Of a stretch of DNA of 64,000 nt, positions 1 through 8,291 are shown piece after piece. The notes beneath the pieces are model-generated. The model did not search any database, was not told the DNA's origin, and saw nothing but the letters and a program-made list of their open reading frames with translations. The stretch is from JBJMLO01 sp045805265. Lineage in GTDB: Bacteria; Actinomycetota; UBA4738; JACQTL01. The stretch spans positions 372,001 through 436,000 of the forward strand of contig JBJMLO010000011.1 of the NCBI GenBank assembly GCA_045805265.1, in the 5' to 3' direction. The position numbers and the translations under genes are program-made. The stretch's first letter is position 1. Each line of letters begins with the position of its first letter.

Positions 1-1
1 C

Positions 2-526
2 CTGCGGTTCCTGCAGGGGAACTCCGGCGACTACCCCCACGGCGACTGGCGCGACCAGCCCCGGCCGCCGCCCCAGCCCCGCATGCCGGACGCCGCCGAC
101 GCCCCGCCCGACCCGGCCATTCCCCAGACGGCGGTTCCCCAGCGAATCCAGATCCGCGACGCCCGGACGCTCGACGTGACGAGCGACGGGCACGACGTGA
201 GCCAGGAGGTCACCATCATGGGCATCCCGACCGGCACCTCGTGGTGGGGGCTGTTGATCGGCATCTACGGCTACCTGCTGCCGCTCGTCCTGTACGCGGC
301 GTGGGTCTCGATCGCGCTGTGGGACCTGCTGCGGCAGGACTCGCTCCCGAACGGGCGCCGCATGGCGTGGATGGCCGGAATCCTGCTGATCCCGTTCCTC
401 GGCCCAGTCGCGTACTTCGCGTTCGGCCGCTCGCCCATCCCGAGGTCCCTACGGCTCATGCTGGTCGCCGGCGGGCTGGGCGCCTACCTCGTGTTCGCGA
501 TCATCGGGGCCTTGGCGGCAGGCTGA
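2..526 (+). CDS. C-terminal part of a membrane protein ending in a PLDc_N-like domain (5' end outside window)
   Basis: The frame is open from the window edge to the TGA at 524-526, and its third codon positions are almost all G or C throughout. The gene therefore enters from upstream. The last 100 residues or so hold three hydrophobic segments in the pattern of PLDc_N (phospholipase D nuclease N-terminal) membrane domains, with W-D-L-L near the end of the first segment and F-L-G-P-V-A-Y-F-A-F-G-R in the second. The visible 70 residues before it are polar and proline-rich and I do not recognise them. A good AGGAGG (204-209) lies 8 bases before an in-frame ATG at 218, so a short 102-residue PLDc_N protein is possible. 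The coding bias upstream argues for one longer fused protein. The gene converges on the delta-60 gene 6 bases away. Confidence 0.7.
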   Translation: MRFLQGNSGDYPHGDWRDQPRPPPQPRMPDAADAPPDPAIPQTAVPQRIQIRDARTLDVTSDGHDVSQEVTIMGIPTGTSWWGLLIGIYGYLLPLVLYAAWVSIALWDLLRQDSLPNGRRMAWMAGILLIPFLGPVAYFAFGRSPIPRSLRLMLVAGGLGAYLVFAIIGALAAG

Positions 527-532
527 GCCGGC

Positions 533-1816
533 TCACGGCAGGAACCGGGCCACGGCGAAGTCGGATGGGCCGTTTGGCTCCCGGCCCACCACCACGATCT
601 TGCCGCCCGACGCGAGCGCCATCCCGTTCGCGGTGGCCGGCGATGCGAAGTTCGACGGCGCGAACCCGCCCGTGCCGAAGGCCGTGTCGAGCTTCCCGTT
701 CGCCAGGTAGCGGGCCACGACGAACTGCTGGGGGGATACGGATTCGTCTCCCGCCGCCAGGATGCGGCCAGTCGGATCGACGGCCACGTCCTCCAGCTCC
801 CTCGACACGGAACCGGGCGTGATGACCACGCCGTCGCCGCCACCGAAGGTGGGGTCGAGCGATCCGTTGGAAAGATAGCGAACGAGTCCGAAGTGACGCA
901 CCGTCCCATCGTTCGTGTACGCGCCGGCCACGATCTTGCTGCCCTGGAGCGCCACTCCACCCGCCCAGTCGTTCTCCCCCTGGTAGATCTGCGTGATGAC
1001 CTTGCCGTCGCCGCCGAACGTCCGGTCCGGCTTGCCGGCGGGCGTGTACCGGGCCAGGGCGACGTCGTTGGAAAAGGCGTTCGAGCGCTCCTCCGCCCAT
1101 CCGCCCACCACGATCCGGCCCTGCGAGTCCACCGACATGTGCCAGGCCCCGTCGTGGCCCGCGAGGAACTGGGTCGTCACGAACCCGTCCCCGCCGCCGA
1201 AGGTCGTGTCGCGCGTCCCGTTCGGGCGAAGCCGCGCGACGAAAAAGACAGAATCCAGGTTCGTCAAGTTGAGCTCGCCCGACACGAGCATCTTGCCGCT
1301 CCCCAGCACGGCGAGGTCGTATCCGTACAGGTCGTGGCCGTAATCGATGGCGAGCTTGCCGTCACCGCCGCCGAACGTGGAATCCGGTGCGCCGGTCGCC
1401 GTGAACCGGTAGACGGCGAGCCTTCGGCGGCCGGTCCCCTGGGTGTCCCCGGCTACTACGATCCTGCCCGAGGGGAGCACCACGATGCCGTTGTAGACCT
1501 GCTCGTCCCCCAGGAAGTTCACGGTCACGATGCCGTCCCCGCCGCCGAAGGCCGTGTCCGGCAGCCCGCCGTTGCGGTACTGGACGAGGCCGACGTCGTC
1601 CCTTGTCCGCCCGAGCACCAGCAACTTCCCCCCCGAGAGCCCGACGACGGACTTCGCCACCTCGTTGAAGTCTCCGAGGTCGGTGTTCTGCATGCCGTCC
1701 CCGCTGAAGGTCGAGTCGAGGTCCCCCGGCGCGGCCCGGGCGATCAGCGGGACGGCGAGGACGAGGACCGACGCGAGGGCGAGTGCCGCGAGACCACGAG
1801 GTGGCGAAGCGTTCAT
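533..1816 (-). CDS. Secreted delta-60 repeat protein (copy 1)
   Basis: This 427-residue protein starts with a signal peptide (hydrophobic stretch at about residues 9-28, then A-R-A-A-P-G-D). The rest is built of about seven units of 55-60 residues, each closing on a D-[TS]-x-F-G-G-G-D-G type motif. That is the delta-60 repeat family, which is thought to form a beta-propeller or beta-sheet repeat fold. Such proteins are extracellular or cell-surface; no enzymatic function is known. The ATG at 1816 follows GGGAGG by 7-8 bases. The next gene upstream on the same strand (1881-3143) is a close paralogue and the two probably form a transcription unit. I see no anchor motif at the C-terminus. Confidence 0.88.
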   Translation of the reverse strand: MNASPPRGLAALALASVLVLAVPLIARAAPGDLDSTFSGDGMQNTDLGDFNEVAKSVVGLSGGKLLVLGRTRDDVGLVQYRNGGLPDTAFGGGDGIVTVNFLGDEQVYNGIVVLPSGRIVVAGDTQGTGRRRLAVYRFTATGAPDSTFGGGDGKLAIDYGHDLYGYDLAVLGSGKMLVSGELNLTNLDSVFFVARLRPNGTRDTTFGGGDGFVTTQFLAGHDGAWHMSVDSQGRIVVGGWAEERSNAFSNDVALARYTPAGKPDRTFGGDGKVITQIYQGENDWAGGVALQGSKIVAGAYTNDGTVRHFGLVRYLSNGSLDPTFGGGDGVVITPGSVSRELEDVAVDPTGRILAAGDESVSPQQFVVARYLANGKLDTAFGTGGFAPSNFASPATANGMALASGGKIVVVGREPNGPSDFAVARFLP

Positions 1817-1880
1817 GGAGAACCTCCCTGGACGTCCGGGACCGACCCGCGTAGGCGCGCCGACGATTCCGAAGGGGCGG

Positions 1881-3143
1881 TCACGGCAGGAACCGGGCCA
1901 CGGCGAAGTCGCCGGCGGTGGTGCCCCCCACGACCACGACCTTGCCGCCGCTCGCGAGCGTCATCCCCTTGACGAACGTCGACGTCGCGAAGCCCGCCGA
2001 GGAGAACCCACCCGTCCCGAAGGTCGTGTCGACCTTGCCGTTCGCCTGGTAGCGCCCGACCCAGAGCTGAGGGGTCGAGTCCTGTCCCGCCGCCACGATG
2101 CGGCCCGTCGAGTCGACGGCCACGTCCTCGATGTCCGCCGACACCGGCGTGAGCACCTCACCGTCCCCTCCGCCGAAGGTCGGGTCCAGCTTCCCGTTGG
2201 GCAGATAGCGAAGCAGACACGGCTCAGTCCTCGATCCGTCGTCCGCGTACACGCCGGCGACGATCTTCGAGCCCTGCAGGGCGAGCCCGTTGAGATAGTC
2301 GTCGCCGTTCTGGAACACCTGCGTGACGAGCTTCCCGTCGCCGCTGAACGTCGTGTCGGGGGCTCCCCCCGCGGTGTACCTGGCCGCGGCGGCGTCGTAG
2401 GAGGAGCTGCCCACTCCCTCCTTGGACCAGCCGCCGACGAGGATCCGCCCAGTCGAATCCACCAGCACGCGCCACGCTCCGTCGAAGCGGGGACCGACCT
2501 GTGTCGTGACGAACCCGTCCCCGCCTCCGAACGAGGTGTCGAGCGAGCCGGTGGGGCGAAGGCGCGCGACGATGAACTTGGAGTCGGAGCCCGACACGTA
2601 GAGCTCGCCTGAGACGAGGATCTTCCCGGATGGGAGCACCGCCAAGTCGTACGCGTCGAAGTCGTGGCCGAAGCCGACGGTGAGTTTGCCGTCGCCGCCG
2701 CCGAACGTCGTGTCCGGAGCCCCGGTGGCCGTGAACCGGAGCAGGCCGAGCTTCTGGACGCCGGTCCCCTCAGTCGCCGCCGCCACGAGGATCTTGCCGC
2801 TGGGAAGGACGGCGAGCCCGTTGTACGGGTGCTCGTTCCCCAGAAGGTCGGCCGTCGTGATGCCGTCGCCGCCCCCGAAGGCGGGGTCCGGGTGCCCGTT
2901 GTTCCGATATTGGACGAGCGCAACGTCTGTTCCGGTCCTCCCGAGTACGAGGAGCCTTCCTCCGGACAGCGGGACAGCGGTCGTCGCGCCCTCGAAGTCT
3001 CCCAGATCGGTCGTCTGCATCCCGTCGCCGCTGAACGTCGGGTCCAGATCGCCGGGCGCGGCCCAAGCGACCAGCGGAAGAGCGAGGACGAACACCGAGA
3101 CCAGTGCGAACGAGACGAGACCACGACGAACGGTACGGACCAC
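1881..3143 (-). CDS. Secreted delta-60 repeat protein (copy 2)
   Basis: Paralogue of the gene immediately downstream, with the same architecture: signal peptide (about residues 8-28, ending A-W-A-A-P-G-D) and seven delta-60 units ending in variants of T-T-F-G-G-G-D-G. Long stretches match the neighbour almost word for word, so a tandem duplication is clear. I chose the GTG at 3143 because AGGGGAGG sits 6 bases before it; a TTG two codons upstream (3149) directly abuts the ribosome binding site and is less likely. The function is unknown; the protein is presumed extracytoplasmic. The gap to copy 1 is 64 bases with a fresh ribosome binding site for copy 1. Confidence 0.87.
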   Translation of the reverse strand: MVRTVRRGLVSFALVSVFVLALPLVAWAAPGDLDPTFSGDGMQTTDLGDFEGATTAVPLSGGRLLVLGRTGTDVALVQYRNNGHPDPAFGGGDGITTADLLGNEHPYNGLAVLPSGKILVAAATEGTGVQKLGLLRFTATGAPDTTFGGGDGKLTVGFGHDFDAYDLAVLPSGKILVSGELYVSGSDSKFIVARLRPTGSLDTSFGGGDGFVTTQVGPRFDGAWRVLVDSTGRILVGGWSKEGVGSSSYDAAAARYTAGGAPDTTFSGDGKLVTQVFQNGDDYLNGLALQGSKIVAGVYADDGSRTEPCLLRYLPNGKLDPTFGGGDGEVLTPVSADIEDVAVDSTGRIVAAGQDSTPQLWVGRYQANGKVDTTFGTGGFSSAGFATSTFVKGMTLASGGKVVVVGGTTAGDFAVARFLP

Positions 3144-3316
3144 CCGCAACCTCCCCTAGATACCCGCCCGGGACGGTACCCTCCAGCGCCGGCCGGCGCA
3201 AGGGGTCGGTCGCTCCGAGGAGATCTGTCAGGACACCGTGGACCGCGTCAGGAGTCGTGGGGGTGGGGGTGGTCTTCCGCCTCGGGGCCCCGACCGGGGC
3301 CCTGGTCGGCAGGCAT

Positions 3317-3493
3317 TCAGCAGCCGGGCTCGCCGTGGTGGCCGCAGCACCCCCCGAGCGTCACCACGGCGATGGCGCGATTCCTGACGGTCTTGGCGAT
3401 CTTCTCTGGAAGCGGGTCCGTGCTGGTGCGCCAGTTCTCCGCGTAGTCCTGGACGTAGTCCGAAAACCTGCGGCCGCGAGGTTTCCCTTTCAT
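3317..3493 (-). CDS. Small cysteine-rich protein, C-C-G-H-H-G-E-P-G-C tail
   Basis: A 58-residue frame with strong coding bias. It has a basic N-terminus, a central amphipathic part (S-D-Y-V-Q-D-Y-A-E-N-W) and a tail G-G-C-C-G-H-H-G-E-P-G-C that could bind a metal. There is no ribosome binding site, but TACGCT (3503-3508, read on the minus strand) lies 9 bases before the ATG. That matches the leaderless start pattern seen across the window. I do not assign a function; the Cys/His cluster suggests metal or sulfur chemistry, which is inference. The flanks, 3144-3316 and 3494-3530, show no other gene. Confidence 0.6.
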   Translation of the reverse strand: MKGKPRGRRFSDYVQDYAENWRTSTDPLPEKIAKTVRNRAIAVVTLGGCCGHHGEPGC

Positions 3494-3530
3494 GGGGAAC
3501 GCAGCGTACGCCGCACCGAGCCGGCCCGCT

Positions 3531-4457
3531 TCACGGGAGGTCGGGCTCGGTGGCCGGGGTGCGGGCGGCGCGGGCCAGGCTGGCGGCGACGGCGCCGACC
3601 AGGATGAGCGCGCCGCCCTCCACCACGCCCGGGCGGATGGGTTCCGAGAGGAACAGGAACGCCAGCACGGTCGCCGCGAGCGGCTCCGAGGCGGCGACGA
3701 CCGCGGTCCGCACCGGCCCCAGCCGCCGGAGCCCCGCGAACAGGCACACGAACGCTCCGGCCGTGGCCGCGCCCATCCCCACCAGCGGCGCCCACTGCCG
3801 CAGGCCGTCCGGCGCCCGGGTCTCGCCGGCGACGACGGCGTACACGGCGAGCGCGAGCGAGGCGAACAGGCTCACCCACATGGCCCCGGCCAGCGGCTCC
3901 GTCCGGCGCAGGACCCGGTCGGCTCCCAGGAGATACCCCGAGTACACCCCGGCGGCTCCGAGGGCGAACGCGACCCCCAGCCCCGCGATGGCGAGTCCCC
4001 CACCCGACAGGATCACCAGCGCCGAGCCGGCGAGCGCGCAGGCCAGGCTCCCCCCGACCAGCAGCCCCGGTGCGCCCTGGCCGAGGGCCATCGAGCCGAG
4101 CGTCACGAAGATCGGGTACGTGAAGAACAGCAGCGTGACGGCGGCGGCCTCGCCGTGGCGGGTGGCGAGGAAGAACAGCGAGGCCTCGACCGCGTAGCCG
4201 GCGACGGCGAGGCCGGCCAGGGGGAGCCGCTCGTCGCGCACCGGGAGCGCCGGTCGGCGGAGTGCGGCGAGGCTGCCGAGCAGGAGGACCGCCGCGACGC
4301 CGAACCGGATGGCCAGCATGGCGGGGACCGGCATGCCCCTCGGCCCGTCCTCAACGATTCGCCCCAGCACGACGACGACGCCGAACTGCAGCGAGGCCAG
4401 CAGGATGAACAGGCCGCCGGCGGCGTCGGTGCTCCGGGCGGTCCGCGTGAGAGACAC
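3531..4457 (-). CDS. EamA/DMT-family transporter
   Basis: A 308-residue protein with about ten hydrophobic helices arranged as two similar halves, as in drug/metabolite exporters of the EamA type. The first half ends around L-V-I-L-S-G-G-G and the second has the typical V-A-A-S-E-P-L-A-A-T-V-L-A helix. It acts in the cytoplasmic membrane; the substrate cannot be told. The open frame extends to 4580, but the GTG at 4457 is preferred. TACGAT (4467-4472, minus strand) lies 9 bases upstream with no ribosome binding site, which suggests a leaderless mRNA. The gene is divergent from the glutaredoxin-like gene. Confidence 0.85.
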   Translation of the reverse strand: MSLTRTARSTDAAGGLFILLASLQFGVVVVLGRIVEDGPRGMPVPAMLAIRFGVAAVLLLGSLAALRRPALPVRDERLPLAGLAVAGYAVEASLFFLATRHGEAAAVTLLFFTYPIFVTLGSMALGQGAPGLLVGGSLACALAGSALVILSGGGLAIAGLGVAFALGAAGVYSGYLLGADRVLRRTEPLAGAMWVSLFASLALAVYAVVAGETRAPDGLRQWAPLVGMGAATAGAFVCLFAGLRRLGPVRTAVVAASEPLAATVLAFLFLSEPIRPGVVEGGALILVGAVAASLARAARTPATEPDLP

Positions 4458-4623
4458 TGAGCGCGCATCGTACCGGGGGGCCGCCCCGGGACTCCGGGAG
4501 TGCCCGGCACCGGACCGGCGGGCGCGGAGGGCGCGGGCCGAGGTTCCCAGGGCCTCCTGCGGGGGAATGATGGACGACACGGCCGCGTTCCAGGGGTGCC
4601 GCCGGAGGCGCGGCCATCAGCCC

Positions 4624-4878
4624 ATGACCGACACCGACCGCGACGAGATCGTCGTGTACTCGACCAGCTGGTGCGCGGACTGCCGGCGCGCCCGCCGCGT
4701 GCTGGACCGCCTCGGCGCCCGGTACCGCTGGATCGACGTCGACGAGGACGAGGCGGCAGCCGAGATCGTGATCCGGATCAACGGGGGCCTGCGGAGCGTG
4801 CCCACGATCCTGTTCCCCGACGGATCCGTCCTCGTCGAGCCCTCCGACGCGGAGCTGTCGGCGAAGCTGGCCGGCTAG
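4624..4878 (+). CDS. Glutaredoxin-like (mycoredoxin-type) thiol protein
   Basis: An 84-residue thioredoxin-fold protein with the redox motif W-C-A-D-C-R-R near the N-terminus, the cis-proline loop R-S-V-P-T-I-L-F and the conserved tail D-A-E-L. This is the mycoredoxin/NrdH-like family of actinobacteria, small cytosolic disulfide or mixed-disulfide reductases. I chose the ATG at 4624 because the beta strand E-I-V-V-Y-S starts eight residues later, as in the family. The longer upstream frame overlaps the start region of the divergent transporter. The YihY gene follows 56 bases downstream on the same strand. Confidence 0.87.
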   Translation: MTDTDRDEIVVYSTSWCADCRRARRVLDRLGARYRWIDVDEDEAAAEIVIRINGGLRSVPTILFPDGSVLVEPSDAELSAKLAG

Positions 4879-4934
4879 ACGGACCCGGACGTGCGTCCGC
4901 TGCCGGCCCGAGCGGGACGGAGGTGGCGAAGGCG

Positions 4935-5993
4935 ATGAGCGCAGCGGCCCGATCCACGAGCGGGGTGGTCGTGCACCGCCCGGACCAGGAACGCGCCCCG
5001 GGCCCCGATACCCCCCTGGACGTCCCGAGACGGGGTTGGGTGGCCGCGACGAAACGGACGGTGAAGGAGATCAGGAGCGACCGGGTGTCGCTCACGGCGG
5101 CCGGGGTCGCGTTCTACTGGTTCCTGGCGGTGTTTCCGCTCCTGATCGCCGCGGTGGGCATCCTCGCGCTCGCGGGGGCCAGCCCGCACCTCGTGAACAG
5201 CATCAACGACGGCATCCGGACGGTGCTCCCGGGCAGCGCGGCCACCGTGCTCACCCAGGCCGTCGGGCGGGCGACCACCCGAGCCGCGACCGCCGGCGGG
5301 CTGACCGCGGCCGTGGTCGGCATCGCGCTCGCCCTGTGGAGCGCGTCGTCGGGGATGGCGGCGGCGCAGGCCGGACTGGACGTCGCGTACGACGTGCCGG
5401 AGGACCGCAAGTTCCTCAAGAAGCGCCTGGTGAGCATCGTCCTGCTGCTCGGCGCGATGGTGCTGGGAGGGATCGCCACGGCCCTGCTGGTGTTCGGCCA
5501 GCCGATCGGCGAGGGGTTGAAGGGCGCGCTGCCGCTCGGCGGCGCGTTCCTCGTCGTGTGGACGGTCGTGCGGTGGGCGCTGACGATCCTCGCGCTGCTA
5601 ACGCTGTTCGCGCTGTTCTACTACCTCGGTCCGAACCGGAAGCCGCCGTCGTGGAAGTGGATCTCGCCGGGCGGGGTGGTGGCGATGGTCATCTGGCTGG
5701 CGGCCTCGGTCGGGTTCTCGCTGTACGTGTCCGGGTTCGGGGGGTCCTACGGGACGACGTACGGCTCGCTGGCGGGGGTCGTCGTCCTCGTGCTGTGGCT
5801 GTACCTGTCCGCGCTCGCGCTCATGATCGGCGGTGAGCTGAACGGCGAGCTGGAGCGGGAGAAGGCGCTGCGGGACCGCGGCGCCGCCGAGACGCCGGAC
5901 ACCGCCGAGCCGGCCCGGTCGACGGCGCCGCGTGTGGCCGCTGCGTTCGCCGCCGGGCCGGTCGGGCGCATGCGGCACCGCCGCACCGCGTAG
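4935..5993 (+). CDS. YihY/BrkB-family membrane protein (copy 1)
   Basis: A 352-residue inner-membrane protein with six hydrophobic segments and the family signatures: R-V-S-L-T-A-A-G-V-A-F-Y-W-F-L near the first helix, L-W-S-A-S-S-G-M-A-A, F-Y-Y-L-G-P-N, and Y-G-S-L-A-G-V-V-V-L near the last helices. The family was once called ribonuclease BN by mistake; its function is unsettled and a transport role is often suggested. The ATG at 4935 follows GGAGG by 11 bases. A GTG at 4923 in the same frame is the alternative. Two more YihY proteins lie in this window (8292-9323 and 33064-33945). Confidence 0.88.
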   Translation: MSAAARSTSGVVVHRPDQERAPGPDTPLDVPRRGWVAATKRTVKEIRSDRVSLTAAGVAFYWFLAVFPLLIAAVGILALAGASPHLVNSINDGIRTVLPGSAATVLTQAVGRATTRAATAGGLTAAVVGIALALWSASSGMAAAQAGLDVAYDVPEDRKFLKKRLVSIVLLLGAMVLGGIATALLVFGQPIGEGLKGALPLGGAFLVVWTVVRWALTILALLTLFALFYYLGPNRKPPSWKWISPGGVVAMVIWLAASVGFSLYVSGFGGSYGTTYGSLAGVVVLVLWLYLSALALMIGGELNGELEREKALRDRGAAETPDTAEPARSTAPRVAAAFAAGPVGRMRHRRTA

Positions 5994-5996
5994 GCC

Positions 5997-7403
5997 TCAC
6001 CCGATCCCCCCGCCGGGCTCCAGCCCCGGAGGCGGGTACGGCGCGCGCATCGGGAGGAACCGGGAGTCCTCCTCCCCGAGCAGGTCCGCGGTGTCGAGGA
6101 GCAGCCGTTCCCGTCCTCTCCCCGCGATCAGCTGGATGCCGAGCGGCAGGCCGTCGCCCGACAGTCCGCTGGGGATGGCCAGGGCGGGCAGTCCCGCCAG
6201 GTTGACCGGGCGCGTCAGGGCGGAGGGCCCCCCCCGGTGGATGCCCAGGTACACGCCGTCGCGGATCTGGACCTCCTCCGAGTCCGCGGGAGGCGCCGGG
6301 AACGGGGTGCTGGGCGCGATCAGCACGTCGACGGCGCGGAGCCGCTCGGCGAACCAGGCGCCGACCTCCTCGGCGCGACGGCGGGCGGCCATGCGGCGCT
6401 CGCCGGACAGCGACGCGCCGTGCTCCAGGTACGACCGGGTCAGCGGGTCGAGCAGCTCGGGCTGTCCGAGCAGGTTCCCGTGCACGTCCGCGAACTGCGA
6501 CCAGGCGAAGTCGGTCCAGGCCTGCAGCGCGTCGTCCAGCCCCGAACCGTCGACCGGTTCCACGGGGACGCCCAGGTGCTCGAGCGTCCCGGCCGCGGCG
6601 CGCACGCCCTCCACGACCTCGGGCTGGATCCGGTCGAGGAACCACCCGCCCAGCACGCCGGCCCGCGCCGGACGCTGCGGCGGCGCGTGCGGGTCGCCCC
6701 CCGCCGCGCCCCCGGAGAGCACGTCCCATGCCAGCCGGAGGTCGGCCGCCGATCCGGCCATCGGGCCCGGACAGCCCATCGACGGCGCGAGCGGCATCAC
6801 GCCGTCCAGCGGCAACGCGCCGTGCGTCGGTTTCAGCCCGCCGATGCCGCAGAACGAGGCCGGGATCCGGATGGAGCCCCCCGTGTCGGTCCCGAGCGCG
6901 ATGGGCACGACGCCGGCGGCGACCGCCGCTCCCGACCCCCCGCTCGACCCCCCGGTGATGCGGTCGAGGTCCCACGGGTTCGCGGTGGGGCCACACGCCG
7001 AGACCAGGTTGGTGGCCCCGGCGGCCAGCTCGTGCATGTTCGTCTTGCCCACGACGATGGCACCGGCCTCCTTCAGCCGGCGAACCACGGCGGCGTCGGA
7101 CGTGGCGATGTTCCCCCGGTAGGCGAGCGAGCACCCCGTGGTCTCCTGCCCCGCGACGTCGAACAGGTCCTTCACGGCCACCGGCACCCCGCCGAGCGGC
7201 CCGACCGGTTCCCCGTCGGCGACCGCGCGCTCGATCCGCCGGGCCTCCTCCAGGCCCGCGCCGAACATCAGCTGGGTGAACGCGTTCGTGGGGTCCTGCC
7301 ACACCTGCACGCGGGACAGGGCCCGCTGCACCAGCTCGACGGGCGAGACCTCCCCGGCGGCGACCGCCGCGGCCATCCCGACCGCGGTCTCGAGGTCCCT
7401 CAT
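5997..7403 (-). CDS. Amidase signature family enzyme
   Basis: A 468-residue hydrolase of the amidase signature family (GatA-like fold), cytosolic. The Ser-cisSer-Lys triad is visible: Lys in V-A-V-K-D-L-F, cis-Ser in G-G-S-S-G-G-S-G-A-A-V, and the nucleophile Ser in T-D-T-G-G-S-I-R-I-P-A. No gatB or gatC lies nearby, so a free amidase acting on a small amide or ester is more likely than the tRNA amidotransferase subunit. The ATG at 7403 overlaps the stop of the upstream hydrolase gene as ATGA, so the two are translationally coupled. It converges on the YihY gene with a 3-base gap. Confidence 0.9.
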   Translation of the reverse strand: MRDLETAVGMAAAVAAGEVSPVELVQRALSRVQVWQDPTNAFTQLMFGAGLEEARRIERAVADGEPVGPLGGVPVAVKDLFDVAGQETTGCSLAYRGNIATSDAAVVRRLKEAGAIVVGKTNMHELAAGATNLVSACGPTANPWDLDRITGGSSGGSGAAVAAGVVPIALGTDTGGSIRIPASFCGIGGLKPTHGALPLDGVMPLAPSMGCPGPMAGSAADLRLAWDVLSGGAAGGDPHAPPQRPARAGVLGGWFLDRIQPEVVEGVRAAAGTLEHLGVPVEPVDGSGLDDALQAWTDFAWSQFADVHGNLLGQPELLDPLTRSYLEHGASLSGERRMAARRRAEEVGAWFAERLRAVDVLIAPSTPFPAPPADSEEVQIRDGVYLGIHRGGPSALTRPVNLAGLPALAIPSGLSGDGLPLGIQLIAGRGRERLLLDTADLLGEEDSRFLPMRAPYPPPGLEPGGGIG

Positions 7404-8182
7404 CCCGCGAGGAACTCCCGCACCCGCTGCACCAGCATCGGGAGCGCGGCGAACATCTCGGCCTCGTCGCCGAGCACGACGAGCTCGGAGCTCGGGAACA
7501 GGTCGTCCAGCAGGCGGGCCAGCGAGGCGGGATGGATGACGTCGCCCTCCCGGGCGATGAGGAACACCGGCGCCTCCACCTTGCGCAGCAGCTCCCGGTC
7601 GCGCACGGGGAAGTCGGTCACGATCCCCCGGATCGCCCGGCCCAGCGCGGCGGGGTCCGCCAGGTCGTCCCACGACGTCCGGTCCAGGTCGCGGAGCCAC
7701 GGCGTCTTGACGTAGAGGGCCACTCGGTCGGGGTCGTCGAGGATCCGCTCGACGGCCTCCTCCTTCGGCAGGGTCTCCAGGGCGTCGGCGTACCGCAGGA
7801 ACCGCTCCGGATGGCGGAACGGCGCGTCCAGACCGGCCGGCAGCAGCAGCACGATCCGGTCGAACCGGCCGGGCCGGTCGCACAGGACGTGGCAGATCGC
7901 GCCGGCCCCCATCGACGTCCCGATGGCCCGCGTGGCCCCGTACGCGGACGCCACGGCCTCGAGGTCGCCGGCCATGTCGGCGAACGTGAACCCGTCCGCC
8001 GGCGCCCCCGAGTGCCCGTGGCCCCGGAAGTCGAAGCGGACCTTCGTGCCCGGAAAGAGCGACGTGAGCATGGCAAGCTCCCGGCAGGAGTTGGTCAGGC
8101 CGTGCGCCAGCACGGTGACGGGGTCTCCCTCGCCGTCGACCTCCACGTGCAGCCGCACGCCGCCGTTGTCGATCTCCGCCAC
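7400..8182 (-). CDS. Alpha/beta-fold hydrolase
   Basis: A 260-residue single-domain alpha/beta hydrolase. The oxyanion region is L-A-H-G-L-T-N, the nucleophile elbow is G-T-S-M-G-A-G, the acid is probably the Asp of R-E-G-D-V-I-H-P, and R-F-D-F-R-G-H-G-H-S is the conserved strand-turn. The usual catalytic His late in the chain is not obvious: G-D-E-A-E-M-F stands where G-x-x-H would be, so catalysis may be altered. The GTG start at 8182 has GAGAGG about 5 bases upstream. Coupling to the amidase gene by ATGA suggests a shared pathway, for example stepwise ester and amide cleavage; this is inference. Confidence 0.8.
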   Translation of the reverse strand: MAEIDNGGVRLHVEVDGEGDPVTVLAHGLTNSCRELAMLTSLFPGTKVRFDFRGHGHSGAPADGFTFADMAGDLEAVASAYGATRAIGTSMGAGAICHVLCDRPGRFDRIVLLLPAGLDAPFRHPERFLRYADALETLPKEEAVERILDDPDRVALYVKTPWLRDLDRTSWDDLADPAALGRAIRGIVTDFPVRDRELLRKVEAPVFLIAREGDVIHPASLARLLDDLFPSSELVVLGDEAEMFAALPMLVQRVREFLAG

Positions 8183-8291
8183 GCCAGCCTCTCCCGGTCG
8201 CCCGGCAGCGTACGCCCGCCCTCCCGTGGAGGCCGGGCCCGGCGGGCGGGGGGGCGTCGAACGCCGCGGAATCCGGTCATCGCGCCCGGCG

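Noticed and set aside
218..526. Independent short PLDc_N gene starting at the ATG 218 with a good AGGAGG
   Set aside because: Coding bias continues unbroken in the same frame to the window edge, so a longer gene is more likely. Kept as an alternative in the feature entry.
533..3143. Regular repeats suggesting a CRISPR array or mobile element
   Set aside because: The periodic G-G-C-G-G-C-type repeats are the coding units of delta-60 proteins, with intact frames and signal peptides. There are no spacers and no transposase.
7400..7403. Single fused hydrolase-amidase protein (the amidase frame stays open to 7883)
   Set aside because: The upstream part of that frame is a shadow of the alpha/beta hydrolase gene, which lies in another frame. 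The ATGA overlap explains two separate coupled genes.
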